A stretch of DNA of 64,000 nucleotides from Gnetum montanum (Eukaryota; Streptophyta; Gnetopsida; Gnetales; Gnetaceae): positions 826,212 through 890,211 of the forward strand of contig MNCI01025282.1 in the NCBI GenBank assembly GCA_015680685.1, given 5' to 3'. Each line of letters opens with the position of its first letter. Positions within the stretch are counted from its first letter, which is position 1. Position numbers and translations under genes: made by a program. Below, piece by piece: positions 34,958-45,600 of the stretch. The notes under the pieces were generated by a model, which ran no database searches, was not told the origin of the DNA, and saw only the letters and a program-made list of their open reading frames with translations.

Positions 34958-35099
34958 TTTCTCTATGTCCTTTTTGTGTGCTACAAATAATCCTACATGT
35001 TATTTGTACCTTGTTACCAGTAACCTACTAGTGTAGACGTGACACCCCTATGGTTGTCTATGCATCGGGTGGTGCAGATTGGTCACCATGATGACTCCT

Positions 35100-35765
35100 T
35101 TGGAACCCTGTAGGATGAAAGCATAAAATTGTCTACTACGTTATGCTGCCTATGTCTAGTGTAGCGTAGCGACATTGTCAACGTAGTGATTTCTAAACTA
35201 TCTATTGTGTTACGCTACCTATGTCTTGTGTAGCATAGCAACACTGTCACCATAGTAGTCCTTAAACTGTATACTGTGTTACGCTGCTTGTGTCCTATGT
35301 AGCGTAGCGACCCTATCAGTGTAGCGGTTCCTACACTATCCATTGTGTTATGCTACCTGTCTACTATGATACGCTGCGTACGTTCTATGTAGCATAGTGA
35401 CCCTATCAGTGTAGTAGTTCCTACATTGTCCACTGTGTTACGCTACCTATCTACTACATTACACTGCCTACGTTCTATGTAGCGTAGTGACCCTGTTAGT
35501 GTAGTGGTTCCTACACTATCCACTATGTTGCGTTACCTGTCTACTGCGTTATGCTACCTATGTTTTGTGTAGCATAACGACCTTATCAATGTAGTAGTTC
35601 CTAAACTATCTACTGCGTTACATTGTCTATCTATTGCATTACACTACATGCGTCCTATGTAGCGTAGCGATCCCAACAATGTAGCAAGCTCTAGCGTAGT
35701 GAGCGTACCAAGCTCCAGTGTAGCGAGCGTACCAAGCTCCAGCGTAGTGAGTATAGCACCAGAAT
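35100..35765 (+). repeat. Leader array with paired TACGCT and AGCGTA words
   Basis: Seven or so units of roughly 80-95 bp contain TGTGTTACGCTGCCTA, then TGTAGCGTAGCGACCCTATC, then AGTGTAGCGGTTCCTACACT. TACGCT and AGCGTA within each unit are inverted copies, so each transcribed unit could fold into a stem. A shorter AGCGTA...CCAAGCTCCAG array closes it at 35690-35760. It lies between the PBS and gag. Confidence 0.85.
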
Positions 35766-35970
35766 TGGCCATTTTTTACAGTTTTCATAGTTAGCATTTT
35801 TTCTACATTTTTATACTTAGTATTTTTTCTGCATTTTTACACTAAGCCATTTTTCTATATTTTTATACTTAGCCATTTTCCTGCTACTGGCAGACTTAGT
35901 TACTTTTTTTCCAATTTTCAAAGTCAGCCATTTTCTGCAAACAGCAACTCTCACAACCCAATCTGTGAAC

Positions 35971-37950
35971 ATGAATCTAGATCAACTTTCCATGTTGCTG
36001 TCTAACACATTGGACACTAGGATCCAACCAAAGCATGCCACACTAAACCATCTACTATGACGTTAAACTGGCAACAACCGTCTACTACGACGTTAAACTA
36101 GCAACAACAGTCCACTACGACATTAAATTGGCAAACTCCACAACCAACAATTCAACCCTATGTTATGCAACCAGTACAAGCCTAGCCAATGCAACCAGTT
36201 GGCACATCCCCAAGCTTGTATCAGGCATTTCAGCTGATCCAAAGCTTGATAGAGGAGATCAACCGACTCAAGGCTACCTCCTCCGACACCATCAAGGTGG
36301 TGGAATTCTATCGAGATAACCCCATAAGTCCTATGGTACCACCTCTAACTCTCCCAACTGGGGTCCAACTGCCTCAATTCACTAAGTACAATGGTGAAGG
36401 GGATCCTAATGCACACTTGGTTACATTTTGATCTGAGTGCCTAGTCTTTCAAGCCTAGCCACGTACCATCATGCACATGTTCTCCATGTCACTCATGGAC
36501 AAGGTCTTAGACTGGTATCGTGTGCTACCCAAGGCCTCAATCTCCTCTTTGGAGGATCTCATAAGCAAGTTTGTCACACGCTTCAAGTACAAGCTAAAGC
36601 TTGAAGCAACCCTCAATCAGTTGATGCAAGTTAAGCAGGGGCCTCTAGAGCCCATGCCAAAATTCCTCCAACTTTGGAATGCTACATTGAGTGAAATGCA
36701 TGAACCATTAACAAAGACACATCTACTAACCATCTTCAAATGTGCAGTAAATGAGTTCATTAAGTCCAAACTATATTATCTAGCCCTGAAGTCTCTTAGC
36801 CAAGCCTTTACCCAAACAAAGGGCATAGAGGAAGCAGTGCAAGCTAGTAATGATCCAACCTACATGGCCTACAGAAACCAACATGCTCGCAAGTAGAACA
36901 CAATAGTGGCAACAATGACCGTGAGTACAAAAGTAACCAACTGGGGCCCAACAGCTAAGCAGCCCAATTCCCTAGCTAACAAAACCACCAACTCTAGTGC
37001 CAACTCACCTACATCAGCAAGGGCCATCCCAAGGCACAACTTTCAGTGCAAGGACCGCTCAAAGTATACACCACTACCAATGGAACCCTCTGAACTATTG
37101 GAGCAACTCCTAAGGACAAATCCAACACAAGCATGTATTGGTGATTACCCACCAAAAACATGATAGGTACTATGAACTACTAAGGAACCCCACATTAGCA
37201 GTACCACACAAGCCCCTAGTCCCACAACATTTTAAATTGGACCAATACTATCATTACCACCAATTGGCTGGTCATAGTACTAACAACTATTGTGCTTTGT
37301 AGGAAAACCTGCAGAGAATGATAGAACGGGGCCAGTTGGTGCTCAACACGGTGAATCAATCCAACACAAACGATGTCTTCTATGTCATAAATTCCATTAG
37401 TATATGTGGAAATCCCAAACCTATGCAATAACCTTTTGTTATCCATGTGCCTCCCACCAAAGCAAGGATCCCCTCAACCTCCACAAACAAGAGGCCTCTC
37501 TTTGTTATCAAAGTACCACCTTAGGCACCCACAACATCCTTTGTGGTCAAGGTTCCAAACCAATCGTCTGCTAAGACACTAAAATGGCATGACGTAGAAA
37601 CAACAACCACTAAGCAAACTTTCTTCATCAAGGTGCCACAACGAGTTGGTCACACAACAACTCCTAAACTACCATTTTTCATAAGGGTGTCACAACGTGA
37701 TGGCCTGTCACCTACCCGAAGCCCAACAATGGCCAACATCTTGGTCCCTCCTCCTTCAAGGGATGACCCCACTAGTAACCCAGGTAGGCCTACCAAATGG
37801 CAACACAAGAGGACGAGTGAGTGCCTCGCAACCTCCATGGCTAAAGCAAAGGCTATAATCAATAAGCAACAACCAAACACTAGGGCCCCTACCCCCAAGT
37901 AGGCCAAGCAAACCAAGCCCAAGTCCCCTTCCCGAGAGATCTGTCTCTCA
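35971..37950 (+). pseudogene. Gag of the outer element, broken
   Basis: A possible start reads MNLDQLSMLLSNTLDTRIQP, and the frame then runs into a 30-bp motif array (36040-36135). The capsid core is clear: MVPPLTLPTGVQLPQFTKYN then GEGDPNAHLVTF, stop, MSLMDKVLDWYRVLPKASIS, SLEDLISKFVTRFKYKLKL and HLLTIFKCAVNEFIKS. A zinc-knuckle-like remnant is at about 37240-37300 (YHYHQLAGHSTNNYCAL). The PFVIxVP-type repeats follow at 37430-37700. Several stops and frame changes are present. It is closest in sequence to the gag of the 54-63 kb element. Confidence 0.85.
36040..36135 (+). repeat. 30-bp TTAAACTGGCAACAAC array at the start of gag
   Basis: Three units follow the pattern TCTACTATGACGTTAAACTG plus GCAACAAC. 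In one open frame it would encode a YYDVKLATTV repeat. It belongs to the same motif class found 3' of gag-protease in all three elements. Confidence 0.85.
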
Positions 37951-37956
37951 AGCCAC

Positions 37957-38973
37957 ATGGAGGAAATCAAGGCCAACACAACAGCCAATGACAAGGACTT
38001 TGTAGTTGCACTAACCCAGGTGAAACAAACACTCAAGCAAAAGAACACAATGTTGAGCTTGTATGACCTGGTCATGACCTCATCTGCTCACTGCCAAGCA
38101 TTGGCCCAGATCTTGGCCTCCATTCCTATTATAGGGGACATCCCTGGAAATGAGGCATCCATTCGTGTAACAATGTTATCCCCTACACCACAAGAATCGA
38201 GTTCAACATCCCTAGTGTTCCATAACAATGCAGTCAAATTCAACCCTAAATGAGGGGAGCTCACTATAGCTCCACTATCCATTAGCATACGTGTTGGGCA
38301 GTGTACCATCTGTAGAGTACATGTCGATGATGGTGCAGCAACAAATGTAGTCCTATACTCCATCATCGATAAGCTAGGCCTGGTGGATGAAATCAAGCCA
38401 ACCAAAACCACGTGTCTAAAATCCTTCAATAGATCATGTGTCATAGTTAGGGGTACAATCAACTTAGCCTTCGTGGCAGGAGAGCAATTCCCCACTAATG
38501 CAGATTTCACTGTCAAAGAGGAGATGCCAGATTTCAACATGATTTTAGGTAAGCCTTGGTTAGCCCAACTAAGGATTGTCTCCTCTCCCATCCACCAAGA
38601 AATCCACCTTCCATATGAAGGTGGTCAAGTTATCATCCATGGTGATAATGCCTCCTCTTCAACTATCCATGACATAGACATGGTGCAAGTTTCGGAAGAG
38701 GAGTTTCTTGGTGGTACACCTACGGCAACCAATGTAGTGCCTAAGGCTAACACACCCAAACAAGTGTTTGAAGCCAATAGCTTCCTAGAGGATCCTAAGC
38801 CTTGCACACTCCCTAATCCATGCCCAGTTAGGAAACAACTACATGACCAGGACTTTCCCTTAGCCAAAAATGTGCTAGATGCCTACCTACCCCTTGCCTC
38901 CATTGCCCATGCATTTTTGGCTTTTTCTTGGGTTGCATTTTTTCATGCATTTACATTTCACCTGCTTGCCTAG
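37957..38973 (+). pseudogene. Retropepsin of the outer element with conserved C-terminal tail
   Basis: The pieces read LYDLVMTSSAHCQALAQILA, VHVDDGAATNVVLYSIID and FNMILGKPWLAQLRIVSS, then PIHQEIHLPYEGGQVIIHG. The D-D-G-A catalytic motif is kept. A tail of about 110 residues follows (MVQVSEEEFLGGTP, then LEDPKPCTLPNPCPVRK and DFPLAKNVLDAYLP) and ends in a hydrophobic Phe/Ala-rich stretch. The same tail is present at 57601-57389 (minus). A TGA near 38253 breaks the frame. No RT follows. Confidence 0.85.
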
Positions 38974-39274
38974 TTTACACACTACTTTGCTTTGTTTATG
39001 CATTTCTACTTTGTTTACACATCCATCTACTTAGCTTATGCATTACATTTGAAAAACAACAAAAACACATGATCCGAAAAAGCCTTAAAGTACCCTATGG
39101 CCCGGAACAACCTAAAACTATCACTTTTTACATTGATTTTCTTTCATTTGTACATTTTAACTCTATATACGAAAAGTGTTGCTTGATGTTGTTTTCTTTC
39201 TAGTGGATTTTTGTAGGATCTTGCAGGCACATAGCATGATCATGCATGCAGCATTGCACCTTACACAAGCAAGG

Positions 39275-39540
39275 TAGGCACTAGTCCACTATGACTATAA
39301 ATAGGCACAGACAGTCCACTATGACTATAAACTGGCACAGCTCGTCCTTGGGTCATGATGTTAAACTGGCACAACAGCTCGTCCTTGGATCATGATGTTA
39401 AACTGGCATAACATCCACTATCTGCTATGACATTAAACTAGCATTCAACAGTCTACTAGGACTATAAACTAGCACATCATGGTCTGCCAGGACCTTCAAC
39501 TATGTTCATAGCCTGCCAAGGCTTTAAACTAGCATGTTGT
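39275..39540 (+). repeat. TAAACTGGCA motif array after protease, outer element
   Basis: Eight or so units of 28-38 bp follow GTCCACTATGACTATAAACT plus GGCACAG, with variants TCATGATGTTAAACTGGCAC and CTGCTATGACATTAAACTAG. Confidence 0.88.
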
Positions 39541-40688
39541 TGATCTTTTGGAGTGCTTGCCATTAGTGCAGCCTTCAGAGCATTCACAGCATCATCGCCT
39601 TCCACCATTCCAGTGATCTTTTGGAGCACTTGCCATTAGTGCAGCCTTTAGAGGACTCACAACATCATCACCCTAGCACTTTCACCGGCTTCCTGAGCAC
39701 TTGCAACTAGCATAACATTTGACACATTTGCAGCATCTTCACATCTAGCACCTGCAACATCTTCACATCTGATATTTACATTAGCATTTCATGTTGTGTG
39801 TTTTTTTTATTTTCTGGGAGTTGTGTTTGCAAAACGAAGCCTCAGAGGTGGTCGTGTAAAGATGCATCTCATTACAGCAGTAAGTCACCACATTGCTTTG
39901 ATGTGCATGATTGGACTAGTTGAGCCACTCAAGAGTGCACCTCCCCCCTCATCCTTATTACAACCTATGCACATTCACTTCGTTATCCTAATATCCTCTC
40001 ATCTCCCACATACTCATGATTATACATCCCTCGGATGCATACACACTATGATGCACATGGCATTCTTTTCGCATCAACTATAGAATCCATGGTCAATGTA
40101 ACATAATTCACCTTGTAAGGCACCTCTATTGCATGGTAAAAGCCTAAGCGGATGTAACATGAATCATCTCCGGGAGGAAACATCTATCCTATAGATGCAA
40201 TGTGATGCATCAAAACAAAGCCCATCTTCTTGATGGCCAACTTGCAACTAACATTCAGTAATAAGCCGAACCCAAAGAAGGTTTGCCTCATAAAAAAATG
40301 GGGAAAAGCACATCCCCAAGAAAATTGACAACGTTATAGCTTTGCAATTGGCTCAACCTTAGATCAACTTTGATGCTCTCATAAGCACTTCAACGAGAGG
40401 TCAACGTTTCAAGGGCAAGTCACTTCATGCCATGGTCATCGTCAACTATGCTGAATTTGCATTATACATCATGATCTATTGTTTGCATTTCATTTCCACC
40501 ATTTAAATTTCATCTCCCTAGCATTGCCTATACTCGTTGTCCCTCAACATAACCTTATTCCCATTGCACTCTTGAGCATGGTAAAATGACATCCGATCTT
40601 GTACTGACGAGTGATGTTGATGGCATGTCTGTTGTGATGTTTTGTAATTCTTTGTCGACATCTCTCGAGCAACTCTTCCAGATGTCAA
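39541..40688 (+). other. 3' region of the outer element
   Basis: No RT, RNase H or integrase is readable. A diverged copy of the conserved 3' block (GGGAGTTGTGTTTGCAAAAC, the acceptor AG changed to AA) is at 39816-39900. The remainder has no recognisable gene. Confidence 0.65.
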
Positions 40689-40698
40689 CAAAGAGGGG
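40689..40698 (+). other. Polypurine tract, outer element
   Basis: CAAAGAGGGG lies four bases before the 3' LTR, matching the plus-strand primer site of the other two elements. Confidence 0.85.
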
Positions 40699-40702
40699 TC
40701 AT

Positions 40703-41880
40703 TGAAACACCACAAAATTTTGGGTCTAAGCATCACGATTGCCAATTTGGCTAAGGATCAAAATGGTGGCACTTTGCCCAAATTTTTCCAAAGTGTTGGG
40801 TATAGTCAGTTCCAATTGCCAAATTTGCAATATTTTTCTAAATGTTAGAACGATGGCACTTTTAGGTCTTTGTCACGCTACATAGCGTAGCACCATGTCT
40901 ACTGCAATGTAGCACTTTGTTACGTAGTACCATGTCTACTACAGTGTAGCATTGCGTAGTGTAGCACAATGTCTACTACAGCGTAGCACCCTGTCACGTT
41001 GCGTAGCGTAGCACCATGTCATGTTGCGTAGCATAGCACCTTGTCTAGCATTGCAGCCAGCGTCCCATGTCCCGCATGTAACATGGGACAAGCGTGTTCC
41101 CACCCACTGCATTGCCACATGGCACTTGATCTGCATTTTGGGCTAACCCTAGCCCTATAAATACCCCTGCACCCTCTTTTGAAGAGGAAGGGGAGAGGAA
41201 GGTTGGCATTCATTTCTCACCAGTAAAGCAGTTGGCACTTCCTTAACATTTGGCACTTTGGCATTTTGGCACTTAGCTCCATGGGCAAACAAGACCCATG
41301 GCACACTACACTGGTAGAGAGGCACATCTATATCGCACTATACACTGCATTCCCATTGCAGCCCTATAAAACATCACATAATACACTGTGGCTATCAACC
41401 CAGCAGGCACAATCCAACACAATGAGCACCAAACTAAACAACCTGATACCACCGAGGCTGTGACTGCGCTTCCACTACGCCTATTGTACACTATGTATCC
41501 CTTTGTGAATTAGCTACACTCCCTCTTTTGGGAGGGTTCACTATTGTTCTCAAACTTTGTTGCATTTCTCAAGCATTTCTCTTTGGCATTCAGCGTAACA
41601 CTTGTATTTTCTCACTTTTCATACATATTTGCACATTCACGTCACAGTTCTCAGGCCAGGACACCCTACTACGCTCTAGCCTTCCTGTACCTGATGCCCA
41701 TGCATAACATAGTATAAACTCTTCTCACGCATGATCATTTTAACACCATGTAAGTCCCTATCTAATCAACAAGACCGTTCAGGGCACTCCATTTTTGTTT
41801 TCTCTAGCACAGATTCGGGGTTAGGCTATAAGCCCGACAACCTCTCGATGTTTCAACCACCAACGTTTTCGAATGCTACA
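40703..41880 (+). repeat. Outer element 3' LTR
   Basis: 1178 bp, from TGAAACACCAC to GAATGCTACA. It has a shorter GCGTAGCACC array than the 5' LTR and keeps the TATA box at 41156. It is followed at once by TCGGT. Confidence 0.92.
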
Positions 41881-41883
41881 TCG

Positions 41884-41992
41884 GTCAAGTTTGCTCTTTC
41901 TTTATCTGTTCATGGTGTTTTTGAGCATTATTTATGCAAGAGATTTATTTCTCAAAAACGCCATGAACAAACAAAGAAAGAGCAAACTTGAT
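41884..41992. repeat. Central hairpin, 42-bp arms, 25-nt loop
   Basis: The left arm (41884-41925, ...TTTGCTCTTTCTTTATCTG...) and the right arm (41951-41992) are reverse complements with four mismatches out of 42. The loop is 25 bases. A transcript could form a long, nearly perfect stem. Confidence 0.92.
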
Positions 41993-42115
41993 CCAGAGGG
42001 TAAAACTAAATTGGGTAAATGGTAGTGATTCCGTTTTTAGTTATCTTGTTACCTCGTTAACATCATTTTTTTTTTAAAATCATCTTGGCCAATATATATA
42101 TATATATAAGCTAGT
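41886..42115 (+). mobile_element. Right part of the foldback/MITE-like element
   Basis: It contains the central hairpin, then GGGTAAAACTAAATTGGGTA and the inverted terminus CTTGTTACCTCGTTAACATC, followed by a T/A run and a (TA)n tract. From about 42049 to 42115 its reverse complement matches 63891-63990, which shows that the mobile unit extends past the inverted repeat to the (TA)n and TAGC TTA sequence. It is non-coding. Confidence 0.78.
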
Positions 42116-42646
42116 ATTACAATGTTCTAAATTTTAACACAACATCTAGAGAGAATGTAGTACTTAGAAATCGGTCTAATAAATGACCCGTTGGCTTCAA
42201 ATAAATGATTTGTTCTAAGCACTATACTTAGTAATTTTGTTAATGTGTTCCACATCCGCATTTCATAATACTTGGTATTTGTAATCAATTATGATTTCCA
42301 AACTACTCACCATCAACCACGGGGAAAAAATAAATAACTAAATCGTCAATATAAACAGGAATGAGTTACCCGTCCCAGGAATGATTAAGAATAAGAATAA
42401 ATCTCCGTCGTGAAACTAAATCAAAAATTAACCCGCGAAAGGGAGGCGTTCACAGCCAGCTGAATCTTGCGAACAATATTTAAACGAAAAATGGTCGAAT
42501 GAGAAATAGACAATAAATACGATAAAAAACCGGGTTATCGTATAATCAATATCAAAATATAAATTTTCCCGAGAAGAAACGACGCATGCAGTTAATATAT
42601 CAAACTTATCCTACAAAACTCGGTGAACAACAAACTTAAACCAGCC
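42116..42646. other. Spacer between the nested cluster and the eIF4G 3' end
   Basis: No ORF or repeat is recognised. As eIF4G is on the minus strand, its 3' UTR should lie within the right part of this stretch. No single poly(A) signal could be assigned with confidence. Confidence 0.5.
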
Positions 42647-45600
42647 CTAACGAAAGGAAGGAACAACTCCATGAGTCGTAGAGTTTTTGAGTTTGGAAGG
42701 GTTACCAAGTGAGCACAGAAAATTAAAACTGGTGTTGTTAAAGTGTTGATCAAAGTGGCAAGGGTTAGTTCCCAAGGGCATAAAATCTTCCAGGAGTAAG
42801 CGGGATGACCTACAAATAGTTAGCAAGTATGACTCACCATGGAGTGTTATGAAATACTGGAACATGCTCAGAACCACCTGCAAAAGAAGACCTGTGTTCA
42901 CTGTGCGGCCTGCATCCTTCACCATGCGTGCACACTGAGCTAAGGACATGACTTCTGCTGCCACCAGCCTTGCTAAAACCTCTCCCAGCAGCTTGGGCGC
43001 CTTTGGGGCATCCACCACTTCCTCATCTAACGACAATATACATACCTTTAATCTGCGCTCCAAAACACAGCAATAACGTCGGTTAAGCTCTGGGATTATT
43101 GTTAGGAGAATCCTTGTAATTTTTTTAACAACGCCGGTAATGCTCTGAGATTATTGCTAGGAGAATCCTTGTAATTTTTTTGCCAACGCCGGTTAAGCTC
43201 TGAGATTATTGTTAGGAGAACCCTTGTAATGTTTTTAATGATGTTTTTAAAATTCATAGATATATGTTTATGCTGTTGAAGAGGGTATACTGTTGAGTAG
43301 TTCTAGAGGTTAAAGATGGAAAATAGCTAGAGTTTTTATTTGTGCTCATACTCGCTGGTCTTCCTCATGACTCATAGTGACTATGGTCCCTACACATGCA
43401 TATTCCATAACCATCAACCATACTTTTGTGTCCTTGACTCAAGAACACTGGTATGCACTAAAAAATAATAATAATAAGTGAGATGTTGAAGGTTTCATGT
43501 CCTTGACCTGAAAATAGTAGTATGCACGAAGAAAGAATAATAAATGTTTAGCTGTGTATCAACCATGCATGCATATTCCATAACCATCAACTATTCTTTC
43601 GTGTCCTTGACTCAAGAACAGTGGTATGCACCAAGAAAAATAATAAGTAAGATGTTGAAGGTTTCATGTCCTTGACCTGAGAACAGTAGTATGCACGAAG
43701 AAGAATAACTGTTTAGCTGTATATTTATGATATATAGTTATAATTATTTGGCCAAGAGAATTTTTTATATTTTTCAAATTAAGAAAATTTCAAATTATTT
43801 CACTTAGAACTTCAGTTGAAAAGTTATCTCTTATAGCCAAACATCATGACAATAACTATTTATTTCCATTGACAAAGTTTAATAGGCTAATAACTGCCCT
43901 CCCTATTATGACAATAAATAATTATTTTACCATAATCAAATAGGACTCTGGCTAGTTAGTCTCTGGGGCCCAAAATAAATATTGACTAAAATAAGTGAGA
44001 GGTTGAAGGTTCAAATTTGTTTCTTTCCCAATTTTCACTATTGTCATAAAAAGACACTTAGGATTTTTCATAATCACCTCCACCATAGATGCCCGCCCAC
44101 CATGTATGATGATGAATAGCAATCACAAGTTCCTCCTAATAAAGACTTAGCCTCTTCTTCTAAAATAGAAATGGAGAAGTTTTAATATATTGGAAAACCA
44201 AAGTATTTATTGGACACACGTTACATTCGTAGGAAGGGCATAATTAGTGTAAGCTGCCGGTGGGCCTGGTGGGACCTAAGAATATATGTTTAAATAATAT
44301 AAAGAAACAATGTCTTTCACAAATAAGGTTAACAAATAAGGTTAATAAAATAGTGGCATGCACTCCAAAAAATAAAAAGAGAGGTTGTAAGTTCGAATCT
44401 CTTTATTTTTGAATTTCCTCTCTTGCTAAAGATAGTACTGCATGCTATTAAACATCGAAGACTCTGGATTTATTAAAAAAAGATGTTATTGACCTTTTGC
44501 TCTAATATGATATTTCAGGTACGAGAAATGACTTATTGTATAACGTCTCCCCAAAGCCTAAGGCCGTTGATAAATGTCTAAACGATACGAGTCAAGTATA
44601 GTCAAGAAGCAGTAGCGCTTACCCTTCGGCCAGTTGCTGGTGTGTTAACATGTTAGGCCTGGAATCGCAGAGATAGATTAGGAGATCAGCAAGCAACAGA
44701 CTGTCGCCATCTTTCCTTTCGAAGCAATCTGAGATCCAGTGACACACCATCTTGGAGTGGAACCACGGGGCCTTCATTTCCTCCAGCCACACGCCCAGTT
44801 CCGTCGTATCTTTCGTGCTGCAACAACACCAGGAAAAGCTCATGCAAATCATTGATGCTAAGCTTTGCAATACATAAATAGTAAATTCAAGCCAACGAGC
44901 TATTCGGAGATGCAAAGAAATTCTATGGACCGAGAACTATTCTGAAAAAAATGAAATAAGTGCTATAAATGAAATGGCTGTACCGTGAGAGTCGTGTATA
45001 CTGTACAGTGTAAGTGCTAAATGAGATATTCCACAAGACGTACTCCCCTGGAATTACTCTTTAAAAAAGGAGAAATGTGCTATAAACGAAATGGGCCTAC
45101 TGGACAATTGTGTACACTGTATAGTAGAAATGTTAAAATGAGATATTCATAAGATTCAATTTATTAGTTACATTCAAAATCTAGCAAAAGCTTGAAAACC
45201 CAAATTTTCCAATGCAATACGAAACAACCATGATTATGAATACAAAGGCTAAAGACATGGAATATGTCATTAGAAACAGTGCAAACTGTAAAATAACTGT
45301 AAGCCCATATGTAAGTTACTTAAACAAGGCCTAGAAAGTTGCAGAAGAAAGTGGACTTAGCATAGAAAGTGGAAGATACACTAACCTTCTTAAAAAAAAG
45401 TGATTATCCATTGACTAAACATTTACTACAAAAATATGATATTATAACAAAAAGTTTATATTAACGTATGATTTATCAAGTTTATATGATGTATTATTTT
45501 TGTTGTTAAATGCAATTTCTGTCCTAACAAAATCTGCTTTCCTCTAAGGACGCCATAAAATCCCTGGTTTCAGTTTAAAAAAGAATTCACTGCCAAAATT

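Larger units (their letters stand above)
15477..41880 (+). mobile_element. Outer LTR retrotransposon, gag-protease only, split by the inner element
   Basis: LTRs start TGAAACACCACAA and end GCTACA or ACTACA. The 5' LTR is interrupted at 16107 by the inner element and resumes at 34242. Once the insertion is removed the element is about 8.3 kb, with a PBS-like site, a long repeat-rich leader, gag and protease, a 3' region and a polypurine tract. No RT, RNase H or integrase is detectable between the end of the protease ORF (38973) and the 3' LTR (40703), so it is non-autonomous. The 5-bp flanking duplication is perfect, so the ends are original. Confidence 0.88.

Noticed and set aside
37650-38591. 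Minus-strand ORFs of 141 and 167 codons over the outer gag-protease
   Set aside because: They are shadows of the plus-strand protease frame; similar shadows occur opposite the other protease copies.
42878-43052. A possible 68-nt intron splitting the last eIF4G exon (donor CAG/GTGGTT, acceptor TTTGTAG)
   Set aside because: Reading through keeps the expected end of the MA3 region up to SSRLLLEDF, while splicing would give an abrupt stop soon after.
44340-44420. tRNA gene or complete SINE in an eIF4G intron, suggested by a B-box-like GTTCGAATCTC
   Set aside because: No A box or cloverleaf could be found at the right distance; at most a SINE remnant.
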